Part shown: positions 22,111 through 33,290 of the stretch, in pieces | Layout: every line of letters starts with the position of its first letter | Position numbering within the stretch: position 1 is the first letter of the stretch | Source of the DNA: Cryptomeria japonica | Taxonomy: Eukaryota > Streptophyta > Pinopsida > Cupressales > Cupressaceae | Direction of reading: 5' to 3' | NCBI RefSeq assembly: GCF_030272615.1 | Contig: NC_081406.1 | Coordinates: forward strand, 187,112,891-187,176,890 | DNA: 64,000 bases | Made by a program: the position numbers and the translations under genes | Notes under the pieces: model-generated | The model's input: the letters and a program-made list of their open reading frames with translations, nothing else | Database searches by the model: none | What the model was told of the DNA's origin: nothing

Positions 22111-24534
22111 GGTTAAACTCATTCCTCCGAGTAGACCTCTTTGTCCACCCATACACAACCTCTAGCAATTTCTTTTGTTCCTATGACTACACCTAGTGCA
22201 TACAAGGGAAAGAGACTCGTGTTGTCAAAGGTTGCGGCCCACCCTCCCTTCAATTTCTCGATCTTGGCAGATATCCCCCTTCCTACTCGATATGAGAAGG
22301 GGAAGCATTCCCCTCGTGCTTGTTTGTCACTTCTTACTCCTGCTTCACAGCCTGTGCAGGCTCCCTTTGTTTCTCCACTTGCTCCTCGAGAAAAGCGAGG
22401 TAGGGCACTCATTGCTATGAATGTAGTACATTTCTCGAGTGCACCTCTTGTTCCATCGGTGGCGCCCTCTACTATCCCTAGCACGGTTTCAAAGGCCTCT
22501 CCTATGGAGCATGATGCTCCTGTCTCTTCTCGAGCTTCGTCCCCTAGTCCCAATCTTTATCATAATCAATGTGCACGTGAGTGTAAACGTCATTGACAGG
22601 CGATGGCCCAGGAACGTGATATTGTTTTGCTATCTAAGGGTGTGCCTTTGACACCTGTTCTTGTCATATCTATTCATGTTCGTTCAGACATTCCAGTATT
22701 TGCATCATTTTCGATGTTGTTACCAGTTTCTTTTGGGGCTCTTGATGAACCTCCCCCTAAAAGGGTTCAGGTCTTCATTGCACCATCCTTGGAGCCACCT
22801 CTCATGACCTTGCTGCCCAAGATACCTCTGTTGTCTCTGCCATTGGACATGTTGCACCAAAGGTGGTCTCTAGCATTGCTTTGCAATCGCTTCTTAATTA
22901 GAGCTTTCTTGGGGTCCTCCAACTTGCTACGGTTGACAGGCGACCTAAGCCTCTTGTGCAACCTAAACATAAGTTTGAGCAGGGCCTCATTCTCGAGTTT
23001 CGTCTGTGCAAATCGACTCTGTTATGTTCCTCCTCTATGTCTTTGCTTGCTTCAGTGTTTGTTTCTCTACCTTCTTCTATTTGTGTTGTTCAGAGGGCTC
23101 CCCCTTCTCCTGATTTTTTTACTGCCCCTCTTGCAGAGGCTAGCGTTTGACTCCTGTCTTGCCTCCTCGAACTGAGTCACCTGCTTCCTCTACGAAGGCA
23201 TGCTTGTTCGACTTTTTGGAGGATATCCCGACACTGTATACGATCTTCACATGATTCCTGACCCTTTCTTCTTCCAAGCTTGTGGATGTGGATATTGAGG
23301 TTGCTTCGTCCCTTACTCTCACTATTGGTGAGGTGCTTGGTGTGGCCCTTGCGGTGGTTCCTCCCTGGGCTCATTCTCCTTCCCCATATGATCTAGATTG
23401 GGAGGATGATGATCTCCTAAGGGATAACCTCTAGGAACATACTTTTCTTATCTTGTAGCATGGCATGTGTGTGTTTTTGTGTTCCCTCATGCTTGCTTAA
23501 CATGTGTGTTCCCTTCCGGAGGACCCATGTCACTTTGTTGGTACTTGGAAATGGGAGGTTGACAATCTTTATCTGGTGTGCTCTCTTGGAGGACCTGAGT
23601 TACTCTGTAGGTGCTCAAATATAGGGGATTTTACGTCGTACAACTTCTATTTGTTCATCTTTTTCTTCTCTTTATCGTATATTGCTTTTCAACATTCAAA
23701 GACGATGCAAAGCAGTGGGGGCATTTAGGCCTTCTTCCATGTTGACCCAAATTTTTATTTTATCTTTGTCTTCATGCCTCCTTTAGATCCAAGAACCTTG
23801 GCATTATGACGAAACACCCATCTGCAACTATCTTATTTCTTTTATCTTAGTGCTATGTGTTCTAACACCAAATAATCGGATCCCCCAGTGCTCCTACATT
23901 TTTGTCGATGTTGTGGGTGTTATGTGTCATTTGCTAAAGATGGCATTCCACGGAAATATCTCGCTATGTTGACGTGACACAACATTTCTTCTCCTTAGAA
24001 TGACATGCCTTTTATGCATACCATTCTAAAAGAGGGCTATCATATCTACATAATCTGCATTTTGCATCTGTTTATCTTGGCCTTTTATTTGCCTTAGTGG
24101 GGACCAAACCACTTGATCTATTTTATCTTGTCGCCTTTTGTGGGGGCCAATCTACTTTCTTATCAAATCAATCTATGATCGCCATGTCATATGGCTATCT
24201 GTCATAACAGAACTTGCTACCCATACCAACACTATCTTGTATCTTTCATGATAGGGATTCTCCTCCAATAAGCGGGGTTTATTTCTATTACGTTATCTTG
24301 TCGGCTTCATTCCTAATCGCTTATTATAAAAAAATTTGTCTAACATGTTTGTTTGTAGCTAACGTGTTTGTTATGAAACAACTTAGCAAAATCTAACGCA
24401 ATTTCAAAGCCATCTTACAAGGGGCAACTTTGTTTGATGAGTGAATTCAACTTCCCCTTTGCAATCTCAGTATCATCTCTCTACTTTAGCTTCACATCTC
24501 TTGATAATGATTTGCTTTCTAAAGTGGGGCAAAA
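22111..24534 (+). other. 3' interior of the gag-protease element, no pol
   Basis: From 22111 to about 23460 the frames are rich in Pro, Ser and Leu (the longest runs 22603-23175) and lack enzyme motifs. From there to the 3' LTR the sequence looks non-coding. I searched by eye for the YxDD box of reverse transcriptase and the zinc and DDE motifs of integrase and found none. The stretch ends in the purine-rich tract before 24535. Confidence 0.65.
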
Positions 24535-25659
24535 TGTAACATCGTAAATTGCACCACGAGCAATTCCACGTCACATAAGCGCCTTCACTTTATGCCGTTT
24601 GGAGTCCTTCATCCCGTTATCCTTTTGCCCACATGGATTGCCTTATCATCTTAAAATTTGGCCTCTCCCCAACCATATTGATCATTCGACTCATGGACAA
24701 TAGCGTTCCATAGAGACGTCTGCGTGCTACACTAGTGTTCCACGAATATGTTAGTTCTCAGGTGGTTGTTTGAGCATTACGTCTGCGCCTAGAAGAGTTC
24801 GTAACACCTCTGTCTATTGCCACCAACGTTGAGATTATTTTGGGAGGTCTATATTTCACTCATTTGAAAGGTTTTTTGGATCTTTTGATCACTTGGTGAA
24901 TTTCTCAATCTCTTGGCACATTTTCTACATCTCTCACACAAGTTTTCTATCCAATATATGCCATTATCACAGTCTTCGAAGAGATCTCGGAACTCAATTC
25001 CATTCATCCAGATGATAGTTTCTTGAGTGCTAAAGGGGAGTTTCTCTCTTTCTCTCTTTGCTTGCATATTTATTGCTTCTATCTAGCGTGTCAATTATTC
25101 TATCATTTTCTTTCATCTTTATCTCTTTTCTTTCATTCGTGGTTATTATCTTGGTTGTCTATGGAGGTGGAAATACTAAAGCGGGGATCTAACTAAAGAA
25201 AACCTCTTAACACAACCCCAACATTTTCCCTTTTATATGTGTATAGGTTCGTGATCAAGGGAAGAAGTTCACTTAGCTAGAGACTTCAATCGTGGACTGG
25301 TTGTAAGCTTCCTTTGTTTTTCATTATCTTTTCTAGTTGTTTGCATTTTGTATTCTTTCTTTTGATCAACATTACATCTTTACTTTAGTAGTATTATTGA
25401 ATCCACATCCAATGTACAGCCTCTGTGCTCAGTTCATACAGGAGGTTAGTGTGTCGCTTTGTTGTCCTTCTATGCGTTTGTCTTGAGAACAAAGACTTAG
25501 TAGAGTCTGTTTTAGGGGTCTCTGTGGTCTTAGTTATTTAGTTTTGTACTTTACATCCCTTGGCTCACCTTTAGCACTAGTAAAGTGAGGTAGAGCAAAG
25601 GTCAATTTGTTTAGACTTGAAGTTCCTCACTTCGAGGGTAGCAAATCCCATCCTCTACA
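24535..25659 (+). repeat. 3' LTR of the gag-protease element
   Basis: 1125 bp from TGTAACATCG to CCTCTACA, aligned along its length with 18243-19327. The target duplication CCTCC follows directly. Confidence 0.85.
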
Positions 25660-25841
25660 CCTCCCTCTCCTACTTTTGCCACCCTTTTCTATCTCTCTCA
25701 CCAGTTCCTTTATGTTTCTATGCTTCTACCTCTCACAATATATTTCTCTACCCCTCTTACTCTCCCTCTCTCTCTATATCTCTCTATCTATCTCCCTCAC
25801 TTCATCTCTCTTCCATCGCTCTCTATATCTCTCTATCTCCC

Positions 25842-25940
<99 letters not shown>

Positions 25941-26060
25941 CTCCCACTTTTTTCTCTCTCTCCCTCTCCCTCTATATCTCTCCCTCTCTGCCTCTCTCCC
26001 TCTCTTTTTCTTTATCTATCTTCCCCCTCACTCTTTTTCTCTCTCTACCTCTACCTCTTT
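25660..26060. repeat. Pyrimidine tract with (CT)n and (TA)n runs
   Basis: This continues the target tract interrupted by the LTR element. It holds a pure CT run at about 25842-25900 followed directly by a TA run to about 25937, then further CT-rich DNA. Open frames here are artefacts. Confidence 0.95.
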
Positions 26061-26580
26061 TTATCTCCACCACCATTTATTTATACTTCTATTATAAATT
26101 TTCCCTCATACCACTTTACTCTAGCTCCCAATTTATATTATGTTGGTTATTTTAAGATCCAAGAGTACCCTATAGTTGTTGCTCCTTTTCATGACGATGC
26201 TCATGTGAATGTCTCGTATTTATATCAGGAGGTTCTTGATACCTAAGAAAATTATTTGAATAGATAAACAATCTCTTCTTCAATCAAAGGCCAACTAACT
26301 CTTGTTCATGCTCAAAAGGCTCTTCATGAATCTAAGTGTTGAGTTTCATGGTAGCGCTACGATGGAAACATGGAAAGAAGAATATAATGATTGCTAGTAA
26401 ACCCAATTATAACAAAGTTATTTCACATGATGCAATGTGCATAGGGAAGTTTTTAAGCTAGGAAATTTAGACTAATTAATCAAGTATGACAATAGATCCT
26501 AGCATGTAAAAGGAGGGAAAGCTATGATTCTCCTAATATAGGATCAATATGCTAAGAATTCGAAACAAAGTGATATAATA
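26061..26580. other. Spacer, possible pol fragment at 26130-26245
   Basis: Most of this is unassigned AT-rich DNA. A short plus-strand frame near 26136-26245 holds KIQEYPIVVAPFHDDAHVNV but is too short and isolated to assign. Confidence 0.35.
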
Positions 26581-26582
26581 AT

Positions 26583-27210
26583 TGTAGGGATAAAGTGTTG
26601 TACACCTTGCATAATATTTGTAATGTTTTATTATTTTATTATGTGTGTGTTGCACTTGAGGGAACATAGATAGACGTGCATCACATAGAGATTCTATTTG
26701 AAATATTCTTGGGGCAACTTGATGAGTTGTATTGTAACATTGTAATATTATATTGTAATCATCTAATATTGGGGAAACATATCTAATAAAGTGAAAATCG
26801 AGTACCCAATTTAAAATGAGTTGTCAATGGTATTGTGTTCACATGGTTTTGTGGCACATGGTTTTACTTTACCACTTGGTTGTATTTGTGTGAGCTTGTG
26901 TCTATAAAAGAAAGCACATATTTAGTGGTTAAGGTTGGCTGATGGTTTTGGGCTACCACTGTATTGAGTCCTTTGGAGGATTATATTTGTGAAGCATGGC
27001 ATGGGATCTATGGATTCATGCTTGGACACATGAGAATGCATTGGATGGCTTGATGGTTTGAGAGTATTCATTGTAACTTTGTAAGTTCTTTGTATTGCTT
27101 TATGACGAAATAATACAATGGAGTATGGATGATTATGGAGGTCGAGTTTTCCCCTCATGAGAGTTTTCTCAAGGTATATCTTGTGTTATCTTGTGGCGTG
27201 TCTATTTCAT
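26583..27210 (+). mobile_element. Solo Copia-like LTR (approximate limits)
   Basis: The segment starts TGTAGGGATAAAGTG. It carries a TATAAAAG box at about 26903 and AATAATACAATGG downstream, and ends in the word GTTTTCCCCTCATGAGAG, of a kind common in the R/U5 region of plant Copia LTRs. No PBS, polypurine tract or partner LTR was found, and the 3' end is uncertain. Confidence 0.4.
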
Positions 27211-28430
27211 TGTTTCGTAATGTTGATTTTGTAAACTTGTATGCATCCTTTTCTCTCATGGGTTATGTAGAAAATGGATTTAGAAAATAGAGAGACTCTA
27301 TCTTTAGGAAATTCACTGCCAATGCCTTAGACAAATTTTCTCAACAATACAAGTATGAACATAATACAAACTGTCATTCATCTAACTCCTTGAAACATGT
27401 GGAACCAATCTATGTGATTTCATTCCTAATTCAAAGAATGAAAAATCTGCAACTAACTTAGCCATGGTGCATCATATACACTATACTTCTAGACTATCTT
27501 ACTATTATCAAACATATTGATCCACTATCATCATTAGAGTCAAACTATCTCTCTCAAATCATGTTGATCTCAAATCATTTCTCACCCTCTTCAACTACAC
27601 TAATCCACTTCAATACAAGTATGAAAGGTTTACATCAATGCAAACATATTGCATACATTGCCAACAGGGAAAACCCTTTCGGGAGAAAAAAACCCACTCC
27701 AAAACATGCCCAATATATTATTGAAAAAGAAATAACATATTACAATATACCTGTAGATCAAGCTTCTCATAAGAGAATCACCAACCAGAGATCTGAAGGT
27801 AACTCAATGACTTCAAAACTCTAATACACAACCTTTATCTCACACACCTCATATATAGGAGATACAATACATGAAATCATCAAACAGTATTACAAAACCA
27901 TGAGCCAAAACCACCCAATAAAGTTGCACCCATCTTATCTCCAATCCAAGATTCTCTATGTTGTGTCAATACACACATCAACATGTCTAGCTCCCTTTTA
28001 CAAGTCATTCGTGTGTCCAGCACATCTTTACACTTCCCATTTCAGGACACCCAACTTTTCGAAGGCCATAACTTTTGAACCGGGTTTTCGATTGATGAAG
28101 CATTTGAAGTACCGAAAATCTCGCGATGTGCTCTATCAAGCTGGTTATAAACACTTTTGGACCATTTTGGAGGCTCTAATACCTTCAAAATTGACTTTGA
28201 AAATTCCATTCTAATTTTTTTAAATAATCTTTAATTTATTTAAATCTAGACATGATCTTGCAACAAAGATTTATCGACATTCTTATCTCGCCAATCCAAA
28301 ATTTTGGACCAATTCGTGCTCAAATGAAAACTTACTCTTGTGTGCTAAAAAGTGTGGAATCTGCAAAAAGAGAATCAAACATCAAAAAACACACACATGA
28401 AACATTATGTTAGTTAGAAATCAAGAACCC
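27211..28430. other. Intergenic sequence, nothing recognised
   Basis: Two chance-length frames (27561-27824 and 27900-28214) have no motif and no partner exons. No repeat structure was seen. Confidence 0.45.
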
Positions 28431-29079
28431 CAAGCACATCTCATGTTCCTCTATCTCCAAGGATCTTCAAGATTCAAGGTGGCTCTCACTTGGAAGAGCA
28501 TTTGATCTTTTAGATGTCAACCTAAAGAACGAGGTTGAAGGATATGCCTAGATAAAAATGAATGCAACTAAGATCCTAGCTAGATGATCAAATTATATGA
28601 AAAGATGAAATGCAAGATATGAGACTAAGATTGATTCCAAATTGAAAGCTTAGGTGTGCTAATTAAACTAACATAAAGATTGCTATGAAATTGACATACA
28701 GTGGTTATGAATTAAGCTAGCATAAAAAATGGAATTAGCATGATACTATCAATATGATGAAAGCTAAACTAGCATGCAACTAAGATGATCTAAGTACTTG
28801 AAGATGACAAATTGAGCTCCTTAATAACTTGCAAAATGACTATAAGTTTTATGCACAAGATGATTGATGTAGAATAAAAAAGGCATTATAAGGCTATGAT
28901 AAAAAGTCTCTCCTTGATTGATGGATAGAGGCTCAATTTATATAGTTGGAGGCTTAAAAACTGACGGGCAAGATTGAAGATTGATCAAGGGCTAATATTG
29001 AAAGGGAATGTGGTCCCTGGTTTGAAGGTTTAACCTTGTGACAACTATCACAAGGAGAAGTGGGTGCAAGGGTAAATGT

Positions 29080-29242
29080 GCTCACACATGTGTGAGCAAA
29101 TCTTGGGAAGTCCAAGAGGTGACAAGTGGAAACACTTGTGGAAAGGTGTAAGGGCTAGTGGAAGAGAGTTTATGACACACGAGCCAGAAAGAGAAATAGT
29201 AGATTGGCTCAATGGGGAAGAGCATCCTCACACATGTGTGAG
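29080..29242. repeat. Pair of perfect CACATGTG palindromes
   Basis: GCTCACACATGTGTGAGC (29080-29097) is an 18-bp perfect palindrome. CTCACACATGTGTGAG (29227-29242) is a 16-bp one with the same core, 147 bp away. Each contains CACATGTG, an E-box-like core bound by bHLH factors in plants, so a regulatory role in the surrounding LTR-like DNA is possible. Confidence 0.8.
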
Positions 29243-29286
29243 AACCCCTTGGTCAAAGGTGATGTGGACATATGAAGTGACTTGTG

Positions 29287-29434
29287 AGTCACATGTGGAG
29301 TCACGTGTGGGTTTGGGTAGATGTGCAGTATTTTTAATTTGAATAAATACTAACATTGGTAGTCACATGTGGAGTCACGTGTGGATTTGGGTAGATGTGT
29401 AGTATTTTTAATTTGAATAAATACTAACATTGGT
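29287..29434. repeat. 74-bp tandem duplication
   Basis: Units at 29287-29360 and 29361-29434 both begin AGTCACATGTGGAGTCACG and differ at only a few positions. The duplication is therefore recent. Confidence 0.9.
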
Positions 29435-29927
29435 TAGGCTTTTGATTAATTAGGATAATGAGGGGCTCTAGAATAATATTGGCATGCCAATGAAAAATGT
29501 AGGAGAATGCAAGTGGAGGGAAATAGACATTTTTAGATAAAATAAAAGATTTATTTTAGCCAAAAGGGGTGCAACTTGCATTTATAGGATTTTGCAAGTG
29601 GGGGGACTATTCACAAATAAATAATGATTTATTTAAATGCAAAGGGATTTAATCAAATGTAAATTCAATTAAAAGGGAAAAGGGAGGTTTTAATTAAATA
29701 AATAAGATTTATTCAATTAAATGGTTAAAGGGTACTTAATCAAACCTTAATTTAATTAATAGGTTAGGCTAGAAGAAAATGATTTTAATCAAATCTTTAA
29801 TTTGATTAATAGGTTGATTGGAGGAATACGGATATTAATTAAACCTTAGTCTAATTAATAGGCAAATGAATGATGATTAAATGAATAAAATTCTTTTAAT
29901 TAGTTGCGCAAGTTTTAGGTGTCTACA

Positions 29928-30271
29928 ACTATAAATAGTAAACCTTATATAAATGCAAGGTTGAGACACCATTTATCTAACAATTCACATGGAACAACTT
30001 GAACACATTAAAATAAAATAATATGTTGTTTTGTATTTTAGGGTTTTGAGAATCGAGGTTTTTGACTAGGAGTATCCTCATATCGATGCCTATTCAAGAC
30101 TACAGAGTACAACTAGATCGCATGCAAACTGCCTTTTCCACACAACAAACTTTCATACTTAGAGGATTAATCTTATCACTTCCTTACAATGATATATCCA
30201 AGAAAGGCTATAATTTGTAAGTATACTTAATGATCCCTTAACACAACACATATTCCCCCATACCTTATTTA
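29928..30271. other. Spacer, nothing recognised
   Basis: No gene, repeat or terminal motif was seen in this short AT-rich stretch. Confidence 0.45.
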
Positions 30272-30300
30272 AAGCATGTTTAATCTATTACTCTTGTGTG

Positions 30301-30339
<39 letters not shown>

Positions 30340-30379
30340 AAGCTTAGAAACCCTTGAAAGCATGTTTAATCTATTACTC

Positions 30380-30412
<33 letters not shown>

Positions 30413-30560
30413 TGTGTGTGTGTGTGTGTGCGGGTGTGTGTGCGGGTGTGTGTGCGGGTGTGTGTGTGTGTGTGCGGGTGTGTGTGCGTGTGTGCGTGTG
30501 TGTGCGTGTGTGCGTGTGTGTGTGTGCGTGTGTGTGCGTGCGTGTGTGTGCGTGTGCGTG

Positions 30561-30599
<39 letters not shown>

Positions 30600-30606
30600 G
30601 TGTGTG

Positions 30607-30639
<33 letters not shown>

Positions 30640-30712
30640 CTGTGCGTGTGTGTGTGTGCGTGTGTGTGTGTGTGTGAGTGTGTGTGTGTGAGAATAAGCT
30701 TAGAAACCCTTG
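30272..30712. repeat. Duplicated unit with unequal GT microsatellites
   Basis: A short frame, AAAGCATGTTTAATCTATTA before and GAATAAGCTTAGAAACCCTT after, surrounds a GT tract twice. In the first copy the tract is about 40 bp (about 30296-30336). In the second it is about 310 bp (about 30379-30691), with GC interruptions such as GTGCGGGTGT. Cys/Val and His/Thr frames here are artefacts. Confidence 0.95.
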
Positions 30713-31139
30713 ATCCCTTCACTTAAATGTAAAATGTGTGCATTCAAGAATACAATTGCAGAGAACACACACAAAGTGTTTTTCATATTAGCTTCGATCT
30801 GAATAGAAAATTGTTCACTTACATGTACAATTTATTATAGAAAAATGAACAATACTCCTCTTTATTCAATATCTCAAAAAAAAAAAAATCAACTAGATCT
30901 CATTTGAACTAATTATTGATCTTTATTGCAATATTACAAGTTTCCTTTTATAGAAAAAGGCAAATCATGTAGACCTAGGACCTAACACAAACTTTTTGTA
31001 TAATATTTCACTTTTATATTATAAAATAGACTTGGGAACTTGTACCCATTATAATATATAATTTTTTATTTAAAAACACAATTAGGGCCTATTTAGGTTG
31101 TTTCTCTATACTATACACTCTTTTATTTTTTCCCTTATA
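30713..31139. other. Spacer, nothing recognised
   Basis: AT-rich sequence with short homopolymer runs. No gene or element signature was seen. Confidence 0.45.
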
Positions 31140-31149
31140 GTATCAAAGA

Positions 31150-33290
31150 CCAAGGTAGTTGTTATGTCCCAATTTGGCTACAATAACAATCCAATTTCTT
31201 TCACCGTCTTCCTACCTTGTTCAAGAGTGATATTGTTTGTTTTGAAATCAATTTGATGCAAAACTTTCTTTGCCACTTCTTCCCATTTAGAAGGATCAAA
31301 TTAATTTCTTTCTTCAACTACTCTTATTTGATACTCATCCTTTTTGACCCTCACAACATAATCCCTAAATTGTTGGGCCTTAATAAATTCTCATCTAACA
31401 AAAACTTGTGACAAGATAGCGCCCTTATGTCACACATATTATTTGTTGCAACTTTGAGGTGTTCCTCACTTCTACTTGCAGGCATGACTAGGACAAGCAT
31501 CCTCGATGGCGAGGACTCAAACTTTGCCACCTCCTACCATGCTAGCTCTTTTGCCACATCTTCAATTTCAATAATCTGAACATCATTCCCTTTCTCTTTG
31601 GGATCATAGATCTTTTGCATCTTAATTTGTTGGTCTTCGGAGATGACAACAACTTGATATTTCTCCTTTGGCTCCTTACTCCTTGCTCTAACACATAGTT
31701 TGATCAAAGCACTAGGGTCCCTCTAAATCATAGGTCTTTTCTCCTTACCTGCGAATCAATTGATCTGAATTTGCTAACATATTTTAAATCATTGCCATTT
31801 GATTTTCCTCATTGGCAAAACAACTAGGGAACTTAGGGTTCTTTTCTATTCTCAAATTTTCACCCCTAATGATCCCAAACCATTTTCTCCTTTTTCCATC
31901 ACCTCCTCAATTGTGAGGCGATTCCTTGTTACATCTTCATCAAAATAGACATCAAGAATGAAAGGAGACCTCTGAGAAAAAATAATCATAGGGCACTCAA
32001 AGGATATCCTATATGTCTACAAAATTTGATAGGTCTGATCTAGCCCTTATTAGTAGCCAAGAAATTAAAAAAACTTTAAAGAGGTAGGAAATAATAAACC
32101 TTTCTTCTAATTTATCGAATGAGTATTGTATGACTCATTAGCTACCAAATTATGTCCAAATATGCAACTATCTTTGATACAAACTTGGGCAAGATATGGG
32201 ACTTGATAGGGGTCCCATATATTTTGAATGAGGTTGAGTATGTGTGCAACAGCCAATCACCCCAATTGTGTTTGATATCTAGCTATGGAGTCCTCTTAGC
32301 AATCCTAAAAAAATCCATAATCTCCCTTGGAATCCTTTCTGCATCACCAAAATATCACACTAGCTTTCTGACAAAGAAGTTTTCAAAAGCTACAAAACTT
32401 GAATTATCATAATCCCTATCACAAACATAAGTCCAAAATTGCATAGGGAGGATATTATTATTCTCATCATAATCTTTAATGTGTAAATTACTCTCCCATA
32501 AACCTTTACCAACCTACAGGAACATTTGGCACATCAGTGAATACCACTTGAATTCAAAATTTGCATCATTGGCCTTGAGGGCAACTTTATGCTTATGAAT
32601 TTTCTCCACAATAAAATTTGCAAAATCAAATTTAGTATTGACCATATTATCCTGAGTACTTAATGCCATATACATAAATTAAATTGGAATCTTCAATTCA
32701 ACATCTTCTCCAACAATTTGGCACAGTGAATGGTAGGTTTTGATAAAATAATCTTCAAATGTTTCCAATGCAAAAACCTCCTCTAAAAATGAGATCGTGA
32801 TTCGCTTTATGTTTGAGCCTTTGATTCTGTTACTTGGGATGTGAACGGATCTATATACACCCTTGTGAAGTTGATATATCTCTCATAAGGCATCAAAGTT
32901 GATCACTTTGTTTGTGGCCTTGTTCAAACCAAACACATCAAAACTGAAATCTTTGGTAAAGCAAATCATTTGGACTCCACTTCCTACCAAAAACCTCCTT
33001 GTTTTGGCATCATATATTCTTACAATATCTTTGGCAAGGTCAACATCAACAAATACATTGGGCACCACCAATTTTCCCATGTCTAACACCCAAGCATTTC
33101 ACAGAGGGAAATGTGCCAATCTCTTCCTATACCAATGCTCAGATAGAGACCATCCTAAAATTAGCAATCTAATATCTTTGCACCCTCCCAAAGGGTCAAT
33201 TAACATATCATTTGGACCCCTTGGGCCATAGAAATTTGTAGGCCTTCTAGCAGATCTGAGTACTAAATAAACAAATCCTCCTTAAGTACC
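31150..33290 (-). pseudogene. Decayed ORF of unknown repeat family, copy B
   Basis: Read on the minus strand from about 33290, one frame can be followed for over 350 codons to about 32040 with only scattered stops. It includes TNFYGPRGPNDMLIDPLGG, the intact piece at 32883-33089 (DMGKLVVPNVFVDVDLAKD) and ALETFEDYFIKTYHSLCQIV. After a noisier stretch, a second protein-like block ends near 31150 (RDYVVRVKKDEYQIRVVEER). The order matches copy A at 6657-9757: an IF/VFGL-type motif, then a D-aromatic pair, then an FxxxxYSL helix, and a C-terminal helical block with F..Y...VK. No polymerase motif is seen. Function is unknown. I infer a dead relative of copy A, with low sequence identity. Confidence 0.5.

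Larger units (their letters stand above)
18238..25664 (+). mobile_element. Non-autonomous gag-protease LTR retrotransposon with TSD
   Basis: The element proper spans 18243-25659. Two related LTRs (18243-19327 and 24535-25659) begin TGTAAC and end CTACA, and the 5-bp target duplication CCTCC is intact at 18238-18242 and 25660-25664. A purine-rich tract (AAAGTGGGGCAAAA) directly precedes the 3' LTR. The interior encodes a decayed gag and a retropepsin-like domain, but I see no reverse transcriptase, RNase H or integrase in its 5.2 kb. That matches the TR-GAG type of non-autonomous element, with a protease added. It would have to borrow polymerase functions from a related Ty3 element. Over the first 130 bp the LTRs differ at roughly one base in eight, so the insertion is old. 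Confidence 0.85.
28440..29927 (-). mobile_element. LTR-like segment, minus strand (approximate limits)
   Basis: Read on the minus strand from 29927 it starts TGTAGACACCTAAAACTTGC. It passes through many ATTAAT and ATTTAATT words and carries TATATAAATTGAG near 28938. The start and body resemble 16442-17750. It contains the local 74-bp duplication and the CACATGTG palindromes listed separately. The 3' end was not defined. Confidence 0.4.

Noticed and set aside
22119-22553. 144-codon minus-strand frame inside the gag-protease element
   Set aside because: It lies antisense to the element and has no motif. It is most likely a shadow of the GC-richer 3' interior.
25607-26246. Overlapping frames up to 209 codons
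   Set aside because: Leu/Ser/Tyr-rich translations of CT and TA runs.
30354-30726. Open frames of more than 100 codons on both strands
   Set aside because: They are Cys/Val and His/Thr translations of the GT microsatellite.
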